Assembly (NCBI GenBank): GCA_902580535.1
Contig: CACHKZ010000005.1
Span: 1-36,568 of the forward strand
Length of the DNA: 36,568 bases
Origin: an uncultured Pelagibacteraceae bacterium
Lineage (GTDB): Bacteria > Pseudomonadota > Alphaproteobacteria > Pelagibacterales > Pelagibacteraceae
Reading direction: 5' to 3'
Position 1 is the stretch's first letter, and each line of letters begins with the position of its first letter. The notes below the pieces were generated by a model. The model did no database searches. It was not told where the DNA came from and worked only from the letters and a program-made list of their open reading frames with translations. A program made the translations under genes and the position numbers. Positions 29,029 through 36,568 of this stretch are shown here, piece by piece.

Positions 29029-29482
29029 AATTTTTTTTGTATTTATATTTTTAATTTTTTCTACAAATGAATTAAAAGCTGAAATAAAAAAACCAAATCC
29101 AGATATTAAACCTAGAGAAGTAATTGAAATTCAACTTAATGCTTTGATGAAAAATGATATTCCCAGTAAAGATCATGGGATAATTCAAACATGGTTTTTT
29201 GCGCACCCAAACAATCAGAGGGTAACAGGACCTATTGAGAGGTTTAAAAATATGATCAAAACAGATTCCTACTCAATGCTTTTAAATCACGAGAATTATG
29301 AAATTGTTGAGGTATATAAATCAAAGGGTGTATCGACTTTTGAAGTGACAATTATGGACAAAGACAAAAAATATTATAAATTTAAATGGCAAGTTGAAAA
29401 ATATGAGCTCGATGGATTTTTAAAAAATTGCTGGTTGACCACAGCAGTATCTCAACCTATGCCGATGGGTTCATCTATCTAA
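29000..29482 (+). CDS. DUF4864-like protein with signal peptide
   Basis: MLKIQPDIYRIFFVFIFLIFSTNELKAE signal-like N-terminus; DUF4864-like core (from memory); ATG 29000 preferred over 28919. Confidence 0.65.
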   Translation: MLKIQPDIYRIFFVFIFLIFSTNELKAEIKKPNPDIKPREVIEIQLNALMKNDIPSKDHGIIQTWFFAHPNNQRVTGPIERFKNMIKTDSYSMLLNHENYEIVEVYKSKGVSTFEVTIMDKDKKYYKFKWQVEKYELDGFLKNCWLTTAVSQPMPMGSSI

Positions 29483-29697
29483 TGAAAAAACCAAGTTTTC
29501 CAGTTAGAATTGCAATATTAATGGCTATTCTTTGCATCCCGCCAATTGGCGCGACCCAAATTGGATGGTACTATTTTGGACAAGAGATGGGGGTAAATTT
29601 TGGTATGGTTGCAGGTGTCATTAGTGTAATAACCGCAGCTTATCTAATGTATCAAATGGGATGGAGAGATGACGATGATGACGATTATGACTACTAG
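29482..29697 (+). CDS. Small membrane protein with acidic C-terminal tail
   Basis: Start ATG 29482 overlaps upstream stop (TAATG); two hydrophobic segments then DDDDDYDY. Confidence 0.75.
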   Translation: MKKPSFPVRIAILMAILCIPPIGATQIGWYYFGQEMGVNFGMVAGVISVITAAYLMYQMGWRDDDDDDYDY

Positions 29698-29737
29698 AAT
29701 TATGTTTTGTTTATAAGAAAAATTAGGTAAAAATCGC

Positions 29738-32173
29738 ATGATGAAATCAAAAGCAAAAGTCGTAGTAGTTGGTGGAGGCGTTGTTGGTGTAAGCGCCCTT
29801 TATCATTTAGCAAAAAAAGGTTGGTCTGATGTTGTATTAGTTGAACGAAAAGAATTAACTTCAGGTTCTACATGGCATGCTGCGGGACTTCTTCCATTAT
29901 TTAATATGAGTTATTCAGTAGGACAACTTCATAAGTATGCCGTCAACTTATATAAAAGTTTAGAAGAGGAAACTGGAAAGAATGTTGGATTTAGTGTTGT
30001 ATCAAATATCAGATTAGCAAGCAATCAAGACAGGATGGATGAATACCACCAGTATGCGGGTGTTGCTAAAACAATTGGAGTAGATGTTAAATTTTTAACT
30101 CCAGAACAAGTTAAAGAAATTTGGCCATTATGTCATACAGATGATCTAGTTGGAGCAATACAACATCCTGAAGATGGCTATATTCAACCTGCCGATCTAA
30201 CTCAAGCGTTAGCAACAGGGGCGAGAAATAGAGGAGCTGAGATATATAGAAACACAACAGTTTTAGCGATGAGACAAAATAAGGATGGTTGGATTGTTGA
30301 AACAGATAAAGGGTCAATAGAATGCGAACATGTAATCTCTTGCTCTGGAAACTTTGCTAGACAGACAGGGAAAATGGTAGGTTTGGATATTCCGGTAATA
30401 CCTGTTGAACATCAATATATTGTAACAGAGCCACATCCAGAAATTCAAAAAAGAAAAAAAGATGGATTACCTGAAATGGGAGTATTAAGAGATAGTGATA
30501 GTAGATGGTATATGAGAGAAGAGGCTGGCGGTTTAATATTAGGTCCTTACGAGGATGGAGCTCCAGCATGTTATGTTAATGGACCTTCCAAAGAGTCTGA
30601 ATACGAATTATTCCAAGAAGACTTGGATAGACTAGCACCACATATTGAAGGTGCGATACATAGAGTCCCCGCTTTTGGAGAAGTAGGAGTTAAAAAAGTT
30701 TATAACGGTGCTATCTGTTATACACCTGATGGAAATCCCATTGTTGGACCAGCATGGGGTTTAAAAAATTTTTGGATAAATGAAGGTCACAGCTTCGGAA
30801 TTACTGCTGCTGGTGGAGCAGGTTGGCAATTAGCAGAGTGGATTGTAGATGGAGAGCCAACAATAGATATGTTAGGTGTTGAGCCAAGACGATATGGTGA
30901 TTATTGTTCAAAATCTTATCTTAAAGAGAAAAATGAGGAAGCTTACAGCCATGTGTTTATCACTCACTTTCCAGATGAAGAAAGACCAGCTGCAAGACCA
31001 TTAAGAACAGCTCCTTGTTATGACAGAATGAAAAATCTTGGTGCAGTTTTTGGTCAAAAGTTTGGATGGGAAAGACCTAATTTTTTTGCAACCGATGGGA
31101 TGGAGCAAAAGGACCATTGGTCTTTTAGAAGATCAAATTGGTTCAAGGCTATCGAGAAAGAGTGCAAGAATGTAAAGGAAAATGTTGGTCTACTAGATAT
31201 GACAGCATTCGCAAAATGTAGAATAAAAGGCCCTGGAGCTGAGGAATTTTTAGATAAGTTGGTCGCAAACAAACTTCCAAAAAAAATAGGTAGAATTAAT
31301 TTATGTCATGCATTGAATACTAAAGGTGGTGTTCATTCAGAATTTACAATAATGAGAGAATCGGAAAGTAGTTTTTATTTGGTTTCTGCGGGAGCGTTTC
31401 AAAGGTTAGATCATGACTGGATATTAGGTTGGATGCCAAAAGATGGATCTGTTCAATTTGAAAACTTAACAAACAGCAAAGGTGTTCTAGTTGTATCAGG
31501 ACCAAAAGCCAGAGAGTTAATGCAAAGAGTATCTAATGATGATTTTTCAAATGAAAATTTTAAATGGTTAAGTGCAAAACAAGTAGATGTAGGATTTGCA
31601 CCAGTAAATGCAATGAGAGTAAATTTTGTAGGAGAGTTAGGCTGGGAACTACATCATCCTATTGAATATCAAAACCATATTTTTGATAAGTTAATGGATG
31701 CAGGACAAGATTTAGGTTTAAAACCATATGGTATAAGAGCTATGAACAGTTTAAGAGTTGAAAAATCTTACAAATTGGTTGGCACCGAATTATCCATTGA
31801 ATATTCACCATATGAAAGTGGTTTAGATAGATTTGTCCATCCAAATAAAGGAAGTTTTATTGGTTTAGAAGCTTTGAATAAATGGAGAGAGAAAGGTTTT
31901 GATAACAAACTTGTTACTTTAGAAGTTCATGAAACAAGTGATGCAGACGTGCTTGGAAATAACCCTATTTATGAAAACGGTAGTGTTGTCGGTAGAGCAA
32001 CAGGAGGTGATTTTGGTTTTAGACTAGGAAAATCTATCGCACTAGGAATGGTTAAGCCAGAGCTAGCTAATATTGGACAAAAACTAAAGATTGATATACT
32101 TGGTAAGATGCATGAGGCAACAATTTTAGAGGAGAGTCCTTATGATGCAGAAAATAAATTATTAAGAGCATAA
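29738..32173 (+). CDS. Dimethylglycine dehydrogenase/sarcosine dehydrogenase-type FAD oxidoreductase fused to GcvT domain (paralog 2)
   Basis: [44 protein letters not shown]-terminal GcvT domain. Confidence 0.9.
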   Translation: MMKSKAKVVVVGGGVVGVSALYHLAKKGWSDVVLVERKELTSGSTWHAAGLLPLFNMSYSVGQLHKYAVNLYKSLEEETGKNVGFSVVSNIRLASNQDRMDEYHQYAGVAKTIGVDVKFLTPEQVKEIWPLCHTDDLVGAIQHPEDGYIQPADLTQALATGARNRGAEIYRNTTVLAMRQNKDGWIVETDKGSIECEHVISCSGNFARQTGKMVGLDIPVIPVEHQYIVTEPHPEIQKRKKDGLPEMGVLRDSDSRWYMREEAGGLILGPYEDGAPACYVNGPSKESEYELFQEDLDRLAPHIEGAIHRVPAFGEVGVKKVYNGAICYTPDGNPIVGPAWGLKNFWINEGHSFGITAAGGAGWQLAEWIVDGEPTIDMLGVEPRRYGDYCSKSYLKEKNEEAYSHVFITHFPDEERPAARPLRTAPCYDRMKNLGAVFGQKFGWERPNFFATDGMEQKDHWSFRRSNWFKAIEKECKNVKENVGLLDMTAFAKCRIKGPGAEEFLDKLVANKLPKKIGRINLCHALNTKGGVHSEFTIMRESESSFYLVSAGAFQRLDHDWILGWMPKDGSVQFENLTNSKGVLVVSGPKARELMQRVSNDDFSNENFKWLSAKQVDVGFAPVNAMRVNFVGELGWELHHPIEYQNHIFDKLMDAGQDLGLKPYGIRAMNSLRVEKSYKLVGTELSIEYSPYESGLDRFVHPNKGSFIGLEALNKWREKGFDNKLVTLEVHETSDADVLGNNPIYENGSVVGRATGGDFGFRLGKSIALGMVKPELANIGQKLKIDILGKMHEATILEESPYDAENKLLRA

Positions 32174-32922
32174 TGAAAATTTTAGTCGCTGTAAAAAGGG
32201 TAATTGATTATAACGTCCAAATAAGAGTAAAAGAGGATGGCAGTGGCGTTGTGACAGACAATGTTAAAATGTCAACTAATCCACCAGATGATAATGCAAT
32301 TGAGGAAGCTGTTAAAATTAAAGAAGCTGGGAAAGCTTCAGAAATAATAGCTGTAACAGTTGGAGAAGAAAAAGCCCAAGAGACTGTTAGAAAAGCACTA
32401 GCAGTTGGAGCGGATAGAGGAATTCATGTAAAAGTGGACAGTGTATTAGAACCTCTTGCTGTTTCTAAAATTCTTAAAAAAATTGTTGAAAAAGAAAATC
32501 CAGATTTAGTTTTCATGGGCAAACAAGCAATTGACGATGATTGCAACCAAACTGGTCAAATGTTGGCTGCACATTTAAACTGGCCTCAAGCTACTTTTGC
32601 ATCAAAAATTGAGGTTAAAGAAAATTCATTAGAAGTAACTAGAGAAGTCGATGAGGGTTTAGAAACTATTGAAGTTAATACACCTGCAATAGTGACATGT
32701 GACTTAAGACTAAATGAACCAAGATATGCATCACTACCAAATATTATGAAAGCAAAGAAAAAACCTATTGAACAAATTAATGCGTCAGATCTAGGAGTTG
32801 ATACTAACCCTAGAATAGAACATATTAAAATTGAGGAACCGCCTAAAAGAAAAGCAGGTATAAAGGTTGCTAGTGTTGAGGAGTTGGTGCAAAAATTAAA
32901 AAATGAGGCTAAGGTAATATAA
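32173..32922 (+). CDS. etfB: Electron transfer flavoprotein subunit beta
   Basis: [56 protein letters not shown]. Confidence 0.96.
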   Translation: MKILVAVKRVIDYNVQIRVKEDGSGVVTDNVKMSTNPPDDNAIEEAVKIKEAGKASEIIAVTVGEEKAQETVRKALAVGADRGIHVKVDSVLEPLAVSKILKKIVEKENPDLVFMGKQAIDDDCNQTGQMLAAHLNWPQATFASKIEVKENSLEVTREVDEGLETIEVNTPAIVTCDLRLNEPRYASLPNIMKAKKKPIEQINASDLGVDTNPRIEHIKIEEPPKRKAGIKVASVEELVQKLKNEAKVI

Positions 32923-33875
32923 TGTCAGTTTTATTAATAGCAGAGCATAACAATAAAGAAGTCAAATCATTTACTTTAAACGCAATTACAGCTGCATCTC
33001 AGATAGATCAAGACTTACATGTTTTATTGATTGGTCATAATGCAGATGATGTTGCAAAATACTTATCTGAAGTACCTTTGGTAAAAAAAGTACTTCATAT
33101 AGATAATGAAATTTATGAAAATTATATTGCTGAAAATTATACTTCAGCAATTTTAAAACATGCTGATAAATATTCTCATATAGTCTGTTCAGCAAATACA
33201 TTTGGAAAAAATCTAATGCCTAGAATTGCTGCATTATTAGATATTTCTCAAGTGAGTGATATAATAAAAGTAATTGCTCCAGATACATTCCTAAGACCAA
33301 TTTATGCTGGTAACGCATTTGCTACTGTCAAAAGTAATGACGATAAAAAGTGTATAACAATAAGACCAACATCATTTGAGGCGGCTGAAACCACAGGTGG
33401 GTCAGCAGAAATTGAGAAAGTGGATGCAGCAGATAAAACTGAAAATACAAAATTTGTGAACAGAGAGGAAATTAAATCAGATAGACCTGAATTAGGAACA
33501 GCTAGAATTGTTATTTCTGGAGGAAGAGGGTTGCAAAGTGGTGAGAATTTCAAATTAATAACTGATGTTGCAGACAAATTAAATGCTGCAATAGGGGCAT
33601 CAAGAGCAGCAGTTGATGCAGGTTATATTACAAACGAACATCAGGTTGGACAAACAGGTAAAGTAGTAGTTCCAGACTTATATATAGCAGTTGGAATCTC
33701 TGGGGCTATCCAGCATTTAGCTGGCATGAAAGAAAGTAAAGTTATCGTGGCTATAAATAAAGACGGTGAGGCACCAATTTTTAGTGTCGCAGACTACGGC
33801 TTAGAAGCTGATTTATTCGAAGCACTTCCTCAATTCTTAGAGGAGTTGAACAAATTAAACACTATACAAAAATAA
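32922..33875 (+). CDS. etfA: Electron transfer flavoprotein subunit alpha
   Basis: [57 protein letters not shown]. Confidence 0.97.
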   Translation: MSVLLIAEHNNKEVKSFTLNAITAASQIDQDLHVLLIGHNADDVAKYLSEVPLVKKVLHIDNEIYENYIAENYTSAILKHADKYSHIVCSANTFGKNLMPRIAALLDISQVSDIIKVIAPDTFLRPIYAGNAFATVKSNDDKKCITIRPTSFEAAETTGGSAEIEKVDAADKTENTKFVNREEIKSDRPELGTARIVISGGRGLQSGENFKLITDVADKLNAAIGASRAAVDAGYITNEHQVGQTGKVVVPDLYIAVGISGAIQHLAGMKESKVIVAINKDGEAPIFSVADYGLEADLFEALPQFLEELNKLNTIQK

Positions 33876-33896
33876 CAAATACTGTAAAAAAATAAT

Positions 33897-35516
33897 ATGT
33901 CCAGAGAAGTGATGGAATACGATGTAGTAATCGTAGGTGGCGGACCATCAGGACTTTCAACTGCAATTAAATTAAAGCAGTTAAATCCAGATATTAATGT
34001 CTGCCTTTTAGAAAAAGCATCTGAAATAGGTGCGCATATTTTATCAGGGAACGTGTTTGAAACACGTGCTTTAGACGAACTATTACCTAATTGGAAGGAT
34101 CTTAATGCACCAATCAAAACAAAAGTTACTAAAGAAAAATTTTTATTTTTAGGAAAGACTAAAAAAATTAGTTGGCCAACTTGGTTATTACCTAAAGTTC
34201 AACAAAATCATAATAACTATATAATTAGTCTTGCTAATTTATGTAGATGGTTAGCAGAGCAAGCTGAAAATTTAGGAGTTGAAATATTCCCAGGATTTCC
34301 AGCAAGTGAAGTTTTATATAATGAAGATGGATCTGTAAAAGGTATTGCAACTCAAGATATGGGTTTAGATAAAGATGGAAATAAAAAAGATAGTTATGAA
34401 TCTGGAATGGAACTCCATGGAAAGATTACAGTTTTTGCAGAAGGGTGTAGAGGTCATTTAGGTAAAGAACTAATTAAAAAATTCGAATTAGATAAAGGGA
34501 AAGATCCACAACAATATGGAATTGGTTTCAAGGAAATTTGGGAATTAAAAGAGGAAAAACATGAAGAAGGTTTAGTAATGCATACAGCCGGCTGGCCTTT
34601 AGATAATAATACTTACGGTGGAAGTTTTGTTTACCATGCTGAAAACAAACAGATTTTTTTAGGTTATGTCATAGGGCTTGATTATAAGAATCCTCATTTA
34701 TCACCTTTTGATGAATTTCAAAGATTTAAAACTCATCCTGCAATTAAAACAATGTTGGAAGGTGGTAAAAGAATATCTTATGGTGCGAGAGCACTTATAG
34801 AAGGTGGTTTTCAAAGTTTGCCTAGAATGTTTATGCCAGGTGCATTATTGGTTGGTTGTGACGCTGGCACTTTAAATATGCCAAAAATAAAAGGTTCTCA
34901 TACAGCAATGAAAAGTGGGATGATTGCAGCTGAAACTATTATAGATCATTTAAATTCATACAAAGAATTATCAATTTATGAAGAAAAATTTAAGAAAAGT
35001 TGGGTTTATAAGGAATTATATGAAGCCAGAAATGTTAAGCCAAGTTTTAGTTGGGGCTTAATTTTAGGAATTATATTTACTGGAATTGATCAAATTATAT
35101 TTAAAGGTAAGTTGCCTTTTACACTTAGACATAAGCATGCTGATCATGAGACACTTAAACCTGCTAGTGAAATGCCTAAAATAGAGTATCCAAAACCAGA
35201 TAATGTGATTACATTCGATAAAACAAGTTCAGTTTATTTAACAGGAACAAACCACATTGATAATCAACCAGTTCATCTTCAACTAAAAGATAAAGATTTA
35301 CCAATAAAATATACTTTGGGAAAATATGATGAGCCTGCGCAAAGATATTGTCCTGTTGGGGTTTATGAAATTCAAAAAGAAAATGAAGTTGAAAAATTTG
35401 TAATAAATGCTCAAAATTGTATTCACTGCAAAACCTGTGATATAAAAGAACCTTCACAAAATATAAATTGGGTTACACCCGAGGGTGGTGGCGGGCCTAA
35501 ATATGGAAATATGTAA
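33897..35516 (+). CDS. Electron transfer flavoprotein-ubiquinone oxidoreductase
   Basis: VVIVGGGPSGLSTAIKLKQL; 4Fe-4S segment AQNCIHCKTCDIKEPSQNINWVTPEGGGGPKY. Confidence 0.97.
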   Translation: MSREVMEYDVVIVGGGPSGLSTAIKLKQLNPDINVCLLEKASEIGAHILSGNVFETRALDELLPNWKDLNAPIKTKVTKEKFLFLGKTKKISWPTWLLPKVQQNHNNYIISLANLCRWLAEQAENLGVEIFPGFPASEVLYNEDGSVKGIATQDMGLDKDGNKKDSYESGMELHGKITVFAEGCRGHLGKELIKKFELDKGKDPQQYGIGFKEIWELKEEKHEEGLVMHTAGWPLDNNTYGGSFVYHAENKQIFLGYVIGLDYKNPHLSPFDEFQRFKTHPAIKTMLEGGKRISYGARALIEGGFQSLPRMFMPGALLVGCDAGTLNMPKIKGSHTAMKSGMIAAETIIDHLNSYKELSIYEEKFKKSWVYKELYEARNVKPSFSWGLILGIIFTGIDQIIFKGKLPFTLRHKHADHETLKPASEMPKIEYPKPDNVITFDKTSSVYLTGTNHIDNQPVHLQLKDKDLPIKYTLGKYDEPAQRYCPVGVYEIQKENEVEKFVINAQNCIHCKTCDIKEPSQNINWVTPEGGGGPKYGNM

Positions 35517-35876
35517 TTAAGAAAGGTCTATTGCAAATTTTTTTAAGGTTTCCAAAGGAACTAATTTTAAAGTATTTATATGTGTTTTTTTTAAATATAT
35601 TGAGCATCCTATTCCTGCTTCTAATGCTCTAGCAACCCAACCAGCACAAACACACCAATTATCACCCTCTTTTAATCCTGGAAAACCAAATTCTGGATGA
35701 GGGGTAATTAAATCATTACCAGCTTCTTTGCACCATTGTAAAAATTCTTCATTAACCTTAACACATACCGTATGTAAACCATGATCATTTTTGTCAGTAT
35801 TACAACATCCATCTCGGAGCCATCCAGTTAATGGATTTTTAGAACATTCTTCTAAAGGCTCTCCTAGTACATTCAT
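35517..35876 (-). CDS. DUF2237-family protein
   Basis: MNVLGEPLEECSKNPLTGWLRDGCCNT...DNWCVCAGWVARALEAG; ATG at 35874-35876 overlaps the upstream stop (ATGA). Confidence 0.85.
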   Translation of the reverse strand: MNVLGEPLEECSKNPLTGWLRDGCCNTDKNDHGLHTVCVKVNEEFLQWCKEAGNDLITPHPEFGFPGLKEGDNWCVCAGWVARALEAGIGCSIYLKKTHINTLKLVPLETLKKFAIDLS

Positions 35877-36520
35877 TTTTCTTTTCCTCCGAAAATATCC
35901 CATGTTTTTTCATCAATTTTTGCATTGAATGAAATTGATCTTCTTTCTTCATTGGTGTTTTTAAAAGGATAAACTGTATGCATCAAGTAATTTGGAAAAA
36001 AATAAAAATCGCCAACTTCTGGAACTATTCTTAAACTTGAATTAGACAAAAATGCTCTTGAGCCATGTATTAATTCTAATTTTCCACCATGATAACCCTT
36101 GTTCTGTTTCTTTTGTACACTTTCACCAAATGACTTAGGAACTTTTAAAAAACCTGCGCCAGATATATGACCACTATGCCAATGAGTTGGATTAAATTCA
36201 TGTTGGTATTGTCTGACTACCCAAGTTTTCATTAATTCAAATTTTGAGATAGTTCGACCTTCACTTTTCAAAACATATTCTTTTGTACAATTTCCTAAAA
36301 AATTTAACCACCCAGAAGATTTTACAAATTCGCTATCAAGAAAAAATTCTTGTGTTACATCACCTACTAAGCCTTCTCCAAAATTTAATTGTGCTGACTT
36401 TTCCTCGCTTTTTATAATTTCCTCCACGTAATCATTTATCTTCTTTACCAATTCATCTGGAATTTTAGCTTTCAGTATTGAAGGACCAAAGTGTCTGATA
36501 TGTTTACACTCTATTTTCAT
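35873..36520 (-). CDS. Putative 2OG-Fe(II) oxygenase
   Basis: NPTHWHSGHISGAGFLKVP and FFPNYLMHTVYPFKNTNEERRSISFNAKI fit an iron/2-oxoglutarate facial-triad pattern. Confidence 0.75.
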   Translation of the reverse strand: MKIECKHIRHFGPSILKAKIPDELVKKINDYVEEIIKSEEKSAQLNFGEGLVGDVTQEFFLDSEFVKSSGWLNFLGNCTKEYVLKSEGRTISKFELMKTWVVRQYQHEFNPTHWHSGHISGAGFLKVPKSFGESVQKKQNKGYHGGKLELIHGSRAFLSNSSLRIVPEVGDFYFFPNYLMHTVYPFKNTNEERRSISFNAKIDEKTWDIFGGKEK

Positions 36521-36568
36521 TTAAATTTTTGTGGGATTTGGTTGTCCCTTATAAACAATTTCTGGATC
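36521..36568 (-). CDS. C-terminal tail of a further gene (partial)
   Basis: Reverse strand reads DPEIVYKGQPNPTKI-stop in frame directly upstream of the oxygenase start; very short. Confidence 0.35.
   Translation of the reverse strand, partial: DPEIVYKGQPNPTKI

Noticed and set aside
33302-34117. Antisense ORFs over etfA and ETF-QO (33302-33577, 33830-34117)
   Set aside because: Overlap strongly recognised etfA and ETF-QO genes; no recognisable protein features
1-36568. CRISPR array, prophage, transposon, tRNA or rRNA
   Set aside because: No direct repeat arrays, integrase/transposase-like proteins or RNA-gene-sized structured gaps seen

Overview
The window is AT-rich, densely packed and alphaproteobacterial. 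It looks like a SAR11/Pelagibacter-type genome, inferred from gene content, short gene gaps and base composition; I could not confirm this by a search. Most of it is a methylated-amine / C1 catabolism region. It contains formate-THF ligase (partial), sarcosine oxidase soxBDAG, a betaine-type ABC transporter (binding protein and permease, no ATPase), a short MetF-like protein with a GcvT/LigM-like demethylase, a BHMT-like methyltransferase, two dimethylglycine-dehydrogenase-type paralogs, ETF beta/alpha and ETF-QO. Between the two DMGDH paralogs lies an unusual cassette: SAM methyltransferase, Rieske oxygenase, SET-domain protein, DddP-like M24 protein, minimal APS-kinase-like protein, minimal HxGH nucleotidyltransferase and enoyl-CoA hydratase. 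Other genes include purEK, an SRAP-domain protein, and an M19-like / unknown / DUF3726-like / zinc-ribbon cluster. The best leads are (i) the transporter-MetF-demethylase operon as an import-demethylate-oxidise unit of unknown substrate, (ii) the DddP-like gene beside the CysC-like kinase and nucleotidyltransferase pair, and (iii) the uncharacterised M19-like four-gene cluster. No CRISPR, rRNA, tRNA, prophage or transposase was seen.
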